This document shows positions 1-10,530 of a stretch of 64,000 nucleotides of DNA, one piece after another (the first letter of the stretch is position 1; every line of letters starts with the position of its first letter). The position numbers and the translations under genes were made by a program. This DNA is from Parietaria judaica. Its lineage: Eukaryota > Streptophyta > Magnoliopsida > Rosales > Urticaceae. The stretch covers positions 7,347,501 through 7,411,500 of the forward strand of contig OX940870.1 in the NCBI GenBank assembly GCA_954871525.1, read 5' to 3'. The notes beneath the pieces are model-generated. The model had not been told where the DNA came from and did not search any database. It was given only the letters and a program-made list of their open reading frames with translations.

Positions 1-460
1 AAGCATTTACAAAAACTTGGTAAACGATTTACAAACTGTAAAAGCATTTACAAAAACTGTATTAAACTTGTATAAAACCATTTACAAAAGCATACTTGTA
101 TAACCTATATTAATCTTGTAAAGGCATTTACAAAAACTTGTGTAAATATAAGATTTTATGGTAAATATAATTCCAAACATTTGTGTATTTAACGAGACGT
201 AAATTGTATGTAAATCTAATGAATCTGTAAATTGTATGTACATCCATTTACAGAACATTTGTGTAAATCCATTTACTGTAACAATGGTGTAAATCCATTT
301 ACAGAACAAATTGACACTTAAAGTGAATTGTCAACATCGAAATGTACAGAACATTTGTAAATCCATTTACAGAAATATTGGTGTAATTCAATTTACAGTA
401 AATATTGACACTCAAACAGAAATTACTAACATCAAAATATTGTAAAAACATTTACAAAAT
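1..460. repeat. Degenerate array of CATTTACA-type repeats
   Basis: The AT-rich first 460 bases repeat the motif CATTTACA(A/G)A and its complement TGTAAAT about a dozen times at irregular spacing of 35-65 bases. Longer stretches such as TAAATCCATTTACAGAA recur between 237 and 378. No frame codes for a plausible protein. It may be the subterminal repeat region of a transposon that continues to the left of the window, because clustered short inverted motifs are typical of element ends; I see no terminus or target duplication here. Confidence 0.6.
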
Positions 461-979
461 TCAATTTTTAAGATTTACGATTACCATTGGAAAGGGACAC
501 TTCGGGATCGCGAAGCTCGCGAGCACCCAGATCCAAGACGAAACACCGCTGCTCGCCACGATCGGAGTCGCCGGTCCACCTCGCTCCACGTCAGGCGCCC
601 CACCACCGTTCGCCTCCTCCTTCCTGCGCCACTTCTCCCTCTTCAGAAGAACACCAAAGTCAGAACCGCCATGAACAGAAGAGAAAGTAGACCCTAGAGC
701 GCGACTCACTTTGCTGGACTCGCGCGAAGGGCTCGGCTTGCCGTCGGACTCGCTCGGCGGGTACGAAAATAGTGTGGCTGGGCTCGGAGCTTCGGTCTTG
801 GCTTCGAAGGAGATTCTGTCGGCGTCGTTATCCGGCGCGGCGGTGGGCGGAGCATATCTCTTCCTCCTGAATCCCCAGTTGAAGGACACTCTTGAGCGCA
901 GGTCTTGATCCGCAATCTGCCTGGAGAGCCGGAAAAGGATGTGGGCGACTTCGGTCTCTTTTTGGGTGAAATTCGCCAT
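461..979 (-). CDS. Hypothetical protein or degenerate small gene
   Basis: An open frame of 172 codons starts at an ATG in good context (979) and begins MANFTQKETEVAHILF. The first ~90 residues (a TQKE-EVAHIL helix, a basic WGFRRKR stretch, then an SPATLFSYPPSESDGKPS segment) resemble the N-terminus of a plant-specific family of unknown function that I recall only in outline. After residue 90 the resemblance stops. A GTGAGT at 709-704 directly follows an AAA codon, so the real gene may be spliced there (exon 979-710) and the rest of the frame may be intron read-through. The C-terminal part (PDVERGGPATPIVASS onwards) has no recognisable domain. It could be a young, truncated or pseudogenic copy. 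Confidence 0.35.
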   Translation of the reverse strand: MANFTQKETEVAHILFRLSRQIADQDLRSRVSFNWGFRRKRYAPPTAAPDNDADRISFEAKTEAPSPATLFSYPPSESDGKPSPSRESSKVSRALGSTFSSVHGGSDFGVLLKREKWRRKEEANGGGAPDVERGGPATPIVASSGVSSWIWVLASFAIPKCPFPMVIVNLKN

Positions 980-1077
980 GGCTATGGTGGAGGTCGAGCT
1001 CTCGAGGTGAGAGTCAACATTGTTGTCGAGCCATCCCGGTCGGAGTAGCTTGCGCAGGCTCGCCTCCGTTCGCCATT

Positions 1078-1155
1078 GACAGGTGAAAGCCCGAGAGAGA
1101 ATGAGAGAGATTGCCGTTGACAGGTGAAAGCCAGAGAGAGAATGAGAGAGAGGAA
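1078..1155. repeat. Two-copy direct repeat upstream of the small ORF
   Basis: A unit of about 40 bases (TTGACAGGTGAAAGCC followed by a GAGA-rich tail) occurs twice in direct order. It lies upstream of the minus-strand ORF starting at 979 and could be part of its leader or promoter. It looks like simple local slippage. Confidence 0.6.
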
Positions 1156-1676
1156 GAAGTCAGAGTTGTCTTCGAAGGAGGAAACGAGAGAGGGTGAGAG
1201 AAATAATGTGGAATATAAAATTTTTATTTTTATTTTGGTCAAAGTAACAAATTAATTTGAAATCTGATAAATATGGGAATAAATCAACCATAATTTTAGG
1301 GAAATGAAATTCGAAATTATTTTAAACGAAAATAAAAATTATAATTAAAAACAGGGTTATTATGGTCCAAAATTAATGTAAAATGGGCATAAATGAATTA
1401 ACTTAAAGTATGGGCATTTCCCTCAAACCTTAAGTGATTTTTGGACATTTTATGGGTTTTTCTATTAAAGAATATATAATTGGGGCATGAGTGCCAGCTC
1501 TTCTCTAACCCAAAGCTTAGCTGGATTTCTGCTTTTGATTCTCCATCATTATCAATCACATTTGCTCTCGCGAATTATTCAAGCCCACGAGGGTGAGTGA
1601 GTAGACCAATTATGTGAGGGTCCCACTTTTAAATAGAGTTTTGTATTCATAAAAATTCTGACAATTGTGCATGGGT

Positions 1677-1748
1677 GGGCATTTGGTCTAGTGGTATGAT
1701 TCTCGCTTTGGGTGCGAGAGGTCCCGAGTTCGATTCTCGGAATGCCCC
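1677..1748 (+). tRNA. tRNA-Pro (anticodon UGG)
   Basis: The 72-base cloverleaf is complete. The acceptor stem GGGCATT pairs with AATGCCC (1741-1747). The anticodon stem CTCGC/GCGAG encloses the loop TTTGGGT with anticodon TGG, and the T arm carries the GTTCGATTC B box. It has no intron. It decodes proline CCN codons in the cytosol. The sequence is the usual plant nuclear form, with a C discriminator base. A T-rich stretch follows within about 30 bases and could end Pol III transcription. Confidence 0.97.
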
Positions 1749-2203
1749 CTCAGATATTAAATCCGTATTTTTTATTTCTATTTGGAATTATATTACTGTA
1801 AAATATATGATTTAAAGTTGCTATTCAAATAATTCTGATCTTTTTATTATTTTAAGTTTGAATTTCTCTGTTCGTTGAGAATTTTACTCTAAAAATGATT
1901 TTAAAATAATCAAACAAATAACAGATATTTTTAAAATAATTAAACAAATTTCAACATTAATTATTGAAGTATTATATATAAAAAATAACGTTAATATTTT
2001 AATCCAAAATCTTGACATTAAATTCCCACCCCCCCTTTTTTTTAGGCATATTCCAAAATTCCAACCCATTCTACACATAATAATAGCGCGAATTTCCTCT
2101 ATTTTCTGGTATTTTTTTCGGCAAATATCTCATAAGTTAAAAAATAACAGAAATTTCGGGATTTCAAATTTGCCACCATTCTTCTGAACATAAAAACTCT
2201 GTA

Positions 2204-2212
2204 AAACCCTAA
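2204..2212 (+). promoter_or_regulatory. Telo-box AAACCCTAA near the presumed QQT1 start region
   Basis: AAACCCTAA lies about 340 bases before the QQT1 start codon, next to pyrimidine-rich sequence typical of a plant transcription start. Telo-boxes are common in promoters of plant genes for ribosome biogenesis and cell growth. Placement relative to the true start site is inferred. A likely leader intron follows: a donor at 2262 (CAG/GTCAGT) and a possible acceptor at 2515 (GTTAG). Confidence 0.45.
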
Positions 2213-2553
2213 CGTCTCTCGCGGTCTTCACACACGATCTGCTTCCTTCAGCTCTGCTCAGGTCAGTCTTTCTCTTCTCTACCAGACAGCAATGGCGTTT
2301 CCCATCTTCTCCGTCTCCCTAATTAGTTGTTCTTCCAATACTTTTGATCATGTATCGCGAATCAATCTGATGCAAATTTCTCTCCCCCAATTTCGATTTC
2401 CCCCCAGATTTGGTAACCCTAGGAACCTAATCAGCTTAGCTGCTCGTGCGCAGAGGCTCTGTAGAATCATGTATAGTTTGCTTACTTGGGTTGCTTTTGT
2501 GTTTCGTGGTGTTAGGTTAAGGGAGCTTCGATTCGAGGAAAAAATATAGGAAG

Positions 2554-4545
2554 ATGGTGTTCGGGCAAGTAGTGATCGGTCCGCCAGGAGCAGGAAAGAC
2601 AACTTACTGCAATGGCATGTCTCAGTTCCTCAAACTCATCGGAAGGTCATTCATCTTCTTTCCCTTTGTTTTCTGGGTAGTTAGTTGTTCAATCGTACAA
2701 TGCTCATTCAGTTCAAATGCTTCTTTTGTTCGAGAAACTGTGTTTCAATTTTTTCATTTGATATGTGCAGGAAAGTTGCGGTTATAAATTTGGATCCGGC
2801 CAATGATTCGTTACCGTATCCTCTTCTGTAGGGCATTACCTTGCGGTTTACATCATTTCGGAGAGTGGTTTTTTGTTTCTTGCATGTCAAGATATGTCTT
2901 TCTTAACGCGGTTCGTAGATATGAATGTGCTATTAATATCGAGGACCTAATTAAGCTAAGTGATGTGATGATCGAGCATTCGCTTGGTCCGAATGGAGGT
3001 TAGCTCGATCTGTATATCTTGGTCATGAGGCCTTTTCTGTTTTTGAGCTTTGCTAAACTCAATTTTTTTTATCGTTTTGTTCCGTAGGCCTTGTGTACTG
3101 TATGGATTATCTAGAGAAAAATATAGATTGGTTAGAAGCAAAACTCAAACCTTTGATTAAAGGTAAGTACGATTCATGTTCCTCCTTTGATCATTTTGAA
3201 CGTCTCTCTCATGTGTGGGGACGGACTCGAACTCAAATTTTGGCAACAATTATTGATTGCAGTTCGTTGCTTGCTGCGCAGATCACTATCTCCTCTTTGA
3301 TTTTCCCGGTCAAGTAGAGTTATTTTTTCTTCACTCCAACGCCAAGACCGTAATCATGAAGCTTATAAAAAAGTTAAACCTTAGGGTATGACATTGTCTT
3401 GTGTAATTTGGTTTCGTATTTTCAAGTAGGCGTTTGAACAACTCATGTGTTTCCGTGCACGTTGACTTTATCGTTCCTAATTTTGTGCAGCTGACCGCCG
3501 TTCATTTAGTAGATGCCCATCTCTGTAGTGACCCCGGGAAATACATTAGTGCATTGCTTCTCTCTTTGTCGACAATGCTTCATATGGAACTCCCACATGT
3601 AAATGTACTGTCAAAGATTGACTTAATAGAGAACTATGGAAAGCTAGGTATGTTTATGAATTGTCTTTTTTTGTGAGGTGTTCTAAATTTCTGGTATTGC
3701 TTTCACTTGTACTTATCTGTGCTCGTCGTCATTTTTCTCTGTGGTTTCAGCCTTTAATCTTGATTTTTATACTGACGTTCAAGACTTATCATATCTACAA
3801 CAACATCTTGACCAAGATCCACGGTCGGCTAAATATAGGTACCGTAATATTCCATATTTTTCTTTGAATGCTCCATTTCTTCTTCTAGTTACCCTTCGAT
3901 TTAGGCTCGCTCATCGAAGATTTGTCCGTATTTTATTTTATTTTTATATCGATAATGTCTAAAGTCTGAACTGTCACCCAAAAAATAATTGCTACTTTGC
4001 GGCTAAACCCTCGGATTAAACGATAAACTATTAATCTTTTGTCATCTTAAATGCAGAAAGCTTACCAAAGAGCTTTGTGAAGTAGTGGAAAACTTCAGCC
4101 TTGTCAATTTTTCGACCCTCGATATCCAGGTTTGCTTATATAATATTTTCTCTATGCAGTGTAAGAGTATTGATAATACTAAGCATGGTAAAGTATCGTC
4201 GTGCATTTTTTCAGGATAAAGAAAGTGTGGGTAATCTTGTAAAGCTGATCGACAAAAGCAATGGCTACATTTTTGCCGGCATGGAAGCAAGTGCGGTGGA
4301 ATTCAGCAAGATCGCAGTTGGCCCACTTGATTGGGATTACTACAGATATCCTTTTAATTTAAGCCCTGTTTAATCATCGTTTAAGACTAATTTTTATATG
4401 CCAAAGACAAATCAGTTCCTAATCCTTTAGCACGCTAGTATACGTTTCAAGATCGACAGTTTTTTTCTTAATGAAATAGCTCACAGTTGCAGCGGTGCAA
4501 GAGAAATATATGAAGGAGGATGAAAATTTCGATCGTGATGGTTAA
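2554..4545 (+). CDS. QQT1: GPN-loop GTPase 2 homologue (QQT1 type), ten exons
   Basis: Exons read 2554-2645, 2771-2815, 2919-2998, 3088-3162, 3282-3385, 3491-3647, 3751-3838, 4057-4129, 4215-4345 and 4485-4545, giving 301 residues in one continuous frame. The P-loop GPPGAGKT is at residues 9-16, the family-defining Gly-Pro-Asn insertion at 69-71, the G3-like DFPGQVE follows, and the NVLSKIDL guanine-specificity segment lies in exon 6. GPN2 proteins act as small dimeric GTPases in assembly and nuclear import of RNA polymerases. In Arabidopsis the homologue QUATRE-QUART1 is needed for early embryo cell division. Length and start match the family (about 300 residues). Nine exons use GT-AG junctions; the last intron (4346-4484) is AT-AC and is listed separately. 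No truncation or frameshift is visible, so this should be a working housekeeping gene. Family assignment is very sure; exact exon edges rest on frame and consensus. Confidence 0.95.
4346..4484 (+). other. U12-type AT-AC intron, last intron of QQT1
   Basis: The intron starts ATATCCTTT, the consensus of the minor (U12-dependent) spliceosome, and ends CTCAC. A branch-site-like TTTTTCTTAAT lies about a dozen bases before the AC, the spacing typical of U12 introns. Joining AG (4345) to A (4485) restores an AGA codon and keeps the [14 protein letters not shown] frame expected for the family, whereas no GT-AG pair here does. The intron is 139 bases, phase 2. Confidence 0.9.
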
Positions 4546-5899
4546 TGGGCAGCTCAGTCTCCTTGGAGAACGACAGCGTGCTTTAAAAAAACCGTCAAAA
4601 CAACGTTTGACATGGTTGGTGCAATCTCTTTGTTGGTTTCTTCATTAATTTGCCATTGTGAAAAAAGAAGTTAGTTTCTGCTCCTATCATACTGTAGATA
4701 TTTGACTGAATCCTTGGCCTTTTTTTGTTTTTTTTCATCCAATGGGACATTAAATTAGTACAAACCTTAATGAGATTATGAGAAATTTTCAAAGTCGTCT
4801 CATAGAATGGTTTGTTTAAACGAGGATAATCGTGCTTGTGCATAACGTCCGAACTCAATCTCTTGTCACCTTGAGATTTAATCTCTTTGGTTGAATCCGA
4901 TAATACCAGACAAGTAGAAATTATTAGGATTTTACTAAATCCCAAATCAGATTCGGAGAATGATAAAAGCGAAAACAAAATTAAGAACTTGACACCAGAA
5001 TTATCGTGGCTTGCTTCCATCGTAGGGAGGTACGTCTACTCGTCGCTTATAAATTTTGATCTCTCAATCAGAGTTCTTGGTTACACCCCCCAATCTCGCT
5101 TTCTCTTATGTGCTACGACTTGCACTAACAACAGTTGCAAGTCTTTTAAGCGAAAAATAACTTAGGGAAAAATCACCTGTCTGAAATGTTTAGAAATACT
5201 TTCGCTACACAATGCGTAATATAAATAACTACTCTTCGTCTGGTTAACGTGATCAAAATAGTGCAAGCTAAAGGTTAAGAAAGTCCCACGTGATACTTGG
5301 GTCCAAACGATTAAACCATACCACGGTGATAACAAAGTAATTAAACCCCGTCATCTTGAAAATTTTAACCTGATATTTACTGCTTGTAAACATCAATACA
5401 AATTACTGACTTAGTTTCCTTACCGATTTTCCTTGCATAATTTAAATCAACTTCGGGTCCATGTTCTTAAAACCGTTTTTCCAGATAACCGGGGTGAAAT
5501 AGTTCCCTCGTGGGAATAAAAACCAGCCAGTAGTCTGTCACTGATGAAAATTTTCATAGCATCGAAATGATTCTGATTATCAGTTTGCACATAAACTAGT
5601 TAGTAATGTTTGAGGGTTTGAGTTATTGTCCGGCTTCGACGTTGACTTACTCATCCCTTGTAAACGACAAAAGTCACAGCTCCCAATCATTTGTTCGCTT
5701 CCGACAGAAAGCTGCCATTTGTTTCATAGTTCACATCGCCATGAAAATCCTAATCTAATCTCCCAAAGATCACTTTCGTTTCTTCGTGTCTTGTTCTGTT
5801 ACGACAACAACAATGCGCTTGTCGTCACATAGCTTGATCAAATCAGGCCTTAATAAATCTCAACAACCCCACAATGCTCCCCCAAGGTCACCACACACA
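4546..5899. other. Intergenic: QQT1 3' end and EXO70 5' region
   Basis: No convincing gene. The first few hundred bases are presumably the QQT1 3' UTR. The minus-strand open frame in 4595-5020 has no recognisable domain and is probably chance. An in-frame upstream ATG for the following EXO70 gene lies at 5813. Confidence 0.6.
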
Positions 5900-8726
5900 A
5901 TGGCCTCCGTGTCGCCGTCCATCGCAAACCTCGAACTCGCCCGCTCGAGCCTGAAAGCCTTAATCCGGAACTCGGCAATGGTCGGAGAGAGCCTCGGGAA
6001 GATGGACGAAGAGTTTGACCGAATCGACGAAGCTTTGGCGACGGCCTCGAAGAGGGTCACGCCGTTACAGTCTTCTTCAGTGGCGGTGCGAGCGCTCGAG
6101 ACTCGGATCAACCGCGCCGTTGCGCCGGCGCTATCTCTGCTATCCGCATTCCGGCTCTCCGACACGCTCCAGCTCAGAGTCCTCGAGCTCCACGAAGAGC
6201 TCTCTGAGATAAAGGTTTCAAGCCACATGACACACAAAATATTGGAGCGGAGGCTGAAGAAGATGGGCAGCTACGTGGACTGCGTTGACCGGCTCAGTGC
6301 GGCCGTGGCCGTGATTGGGCGAGACGGCGAGCCGGCGGTCCAGCGGCTGCAGGAGGCAGTTGAGTTCCTGAGCCGGACCAAGGCGGCTGAGCCGGAGCGG
6401 ACGCTGAGGCTGCGTGAGACGGTGGTGACCCTCAAGGCCCTGTACGAGACCGAAGTGGATTCGATGAGGTTCGAGGGCTCGCTCGATCAGGCTCTGTCGA
6501 ACTTGCAGGACGAGTTCGAGGGGCTTTTGCAGCAGATCAAGCACGGCAATTTGGAGGGAGAGAAAGAGAAGGGTGATGGCGAGGTTGAAGACTCCGGGTC
6601 CCGTCTCGGGAGTGATTTGCAGGTCGTGATTCTCAAGAAGATTTCGGACACACTAGCCGGTAATGACTGTCTGGATATCTGCATTGACATTTATGTTAAG
6701 GTAATCCAACAAGACTCTATGCTATCTTAGCCTCAATGCATTGCAGCTAGGGGTGAGCATTTTAGACCCAACCCGATGGCCCAACCCAATCCGTTGGAGA
6801 CCCGACCCCAATCTAACCCGCTCAAAATTGGGTCGGATCGGGCCGGACCCGACTATTATTCGGGTCGGGGTCGGGTCCAAAACCTTGGGTCGGGTCGGGG
6901 TCTCCGACCCGACCAATATAATTAATATATATTTCATATTAATTTTTATTCAAGTATTGCAATCATTAGTCTTTAAAAATTTCTCATTCTCAATTTTATT
7001 TACATTCAAAGACCGTTCAATCTCTCATTTTCATGTTTTACATTGTTTAGAGTATGTTTGTTTGATTAAATTTGTTTGTGGTATTTTTACTTGAATTTTG
7101 AGTTACATTGATGTATTTTTTTCATATTATTTTTTGTTATATAAGGGTAAATTTTAATTAATCGGGCCATGGCGACCCAAACCAACCCAACCCGATTTTT
7201 ATTGGGTCGGTTTGGTTTGGGCATTAAATTTTTTTGGGTCGGATCGGGCTTTTTTTTAGGAACCCGAAGTGATCGGGTCGGGTTCATAAAAAGCGTCGGG
7301 GCGGCCCAACCCAACCCATGCTCACCCCTAATTGCAGCATTACAGTGATGAAGATCATTGAGCAATTTGTTTGCACTTTTTGCAATGATACTTTAATGTA
7401 AAACAGGTCAGGTATAGAAGAGTAGCGAAAGCGTTGATGAGGCTAAATCCAGACTATCTCAGAACTTACACTCCACAAGAAATCGACGGAATGGAGTGGG
7501 AGAATCTGGAAACAGCGATCGCGCTTTGGATCAAACACGTAGAGCTCGCTGTGAATGCCGTGCTTGTCGCCGAGAAAGAGCTCTGCGAGCGCGTGCTCGG
7601 CGGCGTGATGGACGGCCTGGTGTGGCCGGAATGTTTCGCGAAGATCGCCGACAAGATAATGGCTGTTTTCTTCCGCTTCGGCGAGGGCGTCGCCCGGAGC
7701 AGCAAGGAGCCTCAGAAGCTCTTCAAGCTCCTCGACATGTTCGCCTCGCTCGAGAATCTCACGCTGCGCTTCTCCGAGGTCTTCGATGGCGATTCCGGCT
7801 CCGACATTTGCTCCCGCTTCCGAGAACTCGTGAAGCTCCTCATCCACGCCTCAAGCAAGGTCTACTGGGAATTCGGGCTCCAAATCGAGGGAAACTCCGA
7901 CGGATCTCCCCCGCCTCAGGACGGTTCAGTACCAAAGATCGTCCGGTACGCCATCAACTACCTCAAATTCCTCGCCACCGAGGAATACAGAGCTCCAATG
8001 GCGAAAGTCCTCCAAACAGAGAGAATCTGGAAATCCGGAGCCTCCCCGGACGCGGATGTCGACGGAGACCTCTTCAGCGACGCGATCGCGAACGTCATGG
8101 AAACCCTGCAGCGAAACGTGGAGTCGAAACGGTGCCGTTACAGGGACAGCAGGATCATGGCGAACGTCTTCGCCATGAACACGTACTGGTACATCTACAT
8201 GAGGACGAAGAACACCGAGCTCGCGAAGCTCCTCGGAGAGCAGAGCATGAAAAGGAAGTACAAAGCATTGGCAGAGGAATCCGCGTACGCGTACCAGAAG
8301 CAAGCGTGGGGAGACTTGGTGGCGCCATTGATGGAGGATCAAGATCCAGAGAGCTCGAGGTCGGTGAGAGAGAAGATGGAGGGTTTCGCGAGCGGCTTCG
8401 ACGAGGTCACGAGGACCCACAGAGGGGTTTACTGTATCCCCGACGGGGACTTGCGAGAGCAGATCAGGGAGGCGACGGTGAAGCTTGTCGTTTCGTCGTA
8501 CGTGGACTTCGTGGGGTCGAATAAAACGACGCTGAGAAAGATGTCGTTTCTCAGCCCTGAGGTGATTGAGGGGAGGCTTGGGAAGTTCTTCGACGGTGTG
8601 GGAGGGAAGACCGGTCGTCGTGAGTCTTACAGAGATCGGACGGCGCAGAAGAGCTCCACGTCGGCGGAGGGAGAGATGAGGGACTTTCGACGGTTTGGAT
8701 CGAAGAATAGTGATCAGTTGACTTGA
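5900..8726 (+). CDS. Exocyst subunit EXO70 family protein, two exons
   Basis: Exon 1 is 5900-6700 and exon 2 is 7407-8726, joined in phase 0, giving 706 residues. The N-terminal third is helical and coiled-coil-like. The C-terminal two thirds carry the EXO70 fold, with family signatures ALMRLNPDYLRTYTP at the exon junction, the ALWIKHVELAV helix, VRYAINYLKFLA, the FAMNTYWYIYMRTKNTEL segment and the basic lipid-facing end. EXO70 binds phosphoinositides and tethers secretory vesicles to the plasma membrane as part of the octameric exocyst. I chose ATG 5900 (context CACACAATGGCC); an in-frame ATG at 5813 would add 29 residues. Plant EXO70 has many paralogues. Most non-A members lack introns, so one intron is somewhat unusual; I cannot place the clade by eye. 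The intron is lengthened by a hAT MITE (6748-7330). No coding damage is visible. Confidence 0.92.
6748..7330. mobile_element. hAT-type MITE inside the EXO70 intron
   Basis: The element begins TAGGGGTGAGCAT and ends ATGCTCACCCCTA, a 13-base perfect inverted repeat. It is flanked by the perfect 8-base target duplication ATTGCAGC (6740-6747 and 7331-7338). Subterminal regions are packed with GGGTCGG/CCGACCC and GGGTTGG/CCAACCC motifs. The 8-base duplication and TAGGG ends are hAT features. It has no coding capacity and is 583 bases long. Removing it with one duplication copy leaves a 115-base intron, a normal plant size. Confidence 0.95.
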
Positions 8727-9925
8727 CTTTTGTTATTAGTGGAGGATCGTTTATTTCCATTGCAATACTTTTTTTTTTTCTCGCTTCGTCACTTCTTCCT
8801 CTAGAAAAATTATCCATAAAATGTGACTTATCTTAGCTAGTTGATTATTAAAAAAAAAGTAAATTGGATATTTTTGCTAGCTCAAAAATAAGACCCAAAA
8901 TGATTAAAAGTCCAAAAAATATGAGCTCCCTAAACTCAGCATTCTTGAAATGGGCGCGCTCTAAATGAAACCCTTGAAGTTGGCTCTATAGAAATGAACA
9001 CCTTTTAAATGGGTTCCCTAAGAGGTCACGGGTTCAAAATCCCATGGGACTCAAAAGCAGGAACGGAGGCAATAGGGTCCCAGAAAGGGCATGTGCCCTA
9101 TCTGAGGTTCGATATAAAATTATTTTAATACATTCATTGGAAGATTGTGACCATAGGTCAATGGCACAAACATTTTTGTGTCACGCTCCAAACCCACTGA
9201 ATATATTTAGTAATGTGAGAGTGCATTGTAATCTTATCCAATAACGTCACTCCATTAAAAAAAAGATCATAATGAAAATTAAACATATATGTAATAAATA
9301 CATGTGAATAATCATCAATGTCACGAGGTGATTACACATTGCATATTATTTTTGTCTGCTTAATTTGTCGTTGGACCTAGCTAATTCGTCTAATATTAAC
9401 TTTGGATTCACTACATGAAATGTATATACATTTGCATGAATATATAATAGTCTCCACCTCTATCATTTATAAGGACTTTAATTTTTATAGTTAATTTTCT
9501 ACTTCTGCTTTATAAACTTTAAAAAACATCAATATCTTTGTCTTTGTGCTTTAAAATAAAAACGTATGTAAATCTGAAGCAATCATTCATAAATTTATAG
9601 AGTACCTATTGCCCGCTCAGATTGTCGTGCCACTAAATTCACATAAATCAGATTGTACGGGATCTAAAAATTGCTACTTTGTTTGACACTATGAAAGCGT
9701 TTTTTAATCATTTTTTATTTAACGCAAATTTTATATTTTCACAATTTTTAACGTTGCATGAAATGAAATAGGATTTGAAAAACCTTTTCATCGTGCTAAT
9801 ACCAAGATGAACTAATCTACTATGCCAGGCAGTCACTATCAACGTTTAAAGAATCAACTACTACAAGTCTAATGTAGTAGAGCCTCGTTGAATTAATAAC
9901 ATCGATAAGATAATAATTTTTTATG
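8727..9925. other. Intergenic, no gene seen
   Basis: AT-rich sequence downstream of EXO70. The first ~100 bases are probably its 3' UTR. Short open frames here have no recognisable content. Confidence 0.6.
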
Positions 9926-9933
9926 GTCCCGAC

Positions 9934-10522
9934 TAGGGGTGACCAACTGGGTATTCAGAGCGGTTTTTGACAAATAATAAACCGAATACCGTATTTCGGT
10001 ATTTTAGAAATGATAACCGAATGCCCTATTTTTAAAGATGAAAATCGCATTTACCGTATAATGGGTATTCGGTTTTCGGTTGCGGTATTATCGGTATTTT
10101 GCCCACATTTACCGCTTTTAAATTAATATCCACGTCTCCATAAACTGACTACCAATATTACACGGAAACACACTACTAAATGTTAATATTATAAATTATT
10201 ACACATAAACAGATTACTAAATACTAATATTACACAATATTACACCGATAGATTAGATAAGAAAAATCTTTTTGATGTGTTGATAGGTATGGTAAATAGA
10301 ATATAATAAATATAATATTAGATTTAGTTAAAGCGGTAAAACCGGGTAAGCGGTTGCGGTTTTCACATTAAAACTGAAACCCCCGTTTTAACCTAATTCC
10401 GTATTCGGGTTTTTTCTCGGTATATTTGGTTTTAACCGCTTTAATAGCGGTTGCAGTTTAATCGGTATCGGTTTGAACGGTTTTCGATTAGAAATTTGAA
10501 TTACGTCTTTTGTTCACCCCTA
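9934..10522. mobile_element. hAT-type MITE, second family member
   Basis: The ends are TAGGGGTGA and TCACCCCTA, inside the perfect 8-base target duplication GTCCCGAC (9926-9933 and 10523-10530). The interior repeats CGGTATT/AATACCG and GCGGTT motifs near both ends. It is 589 bases, about the size of the copy at 6748, with similar termini but a different interior, so it is a related family rather than the same one. No coding capacity. Confidence 0.93.
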
Positions 10523-10530
10523 GTCCCGAC

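Noticed and set aside
4595..5020. 141-codon minus-strand frame downstream of QQT1
   Set aside because: No domain, overlaps the presumed 3' UTR of QQT1, composition like non-coding DNA.
7496..8524. 342-codon frame overlapping EXO70 exon 2
   Set aside because: Arg-rich frame-shifted shadow of the GC-rich EXO70 exon.
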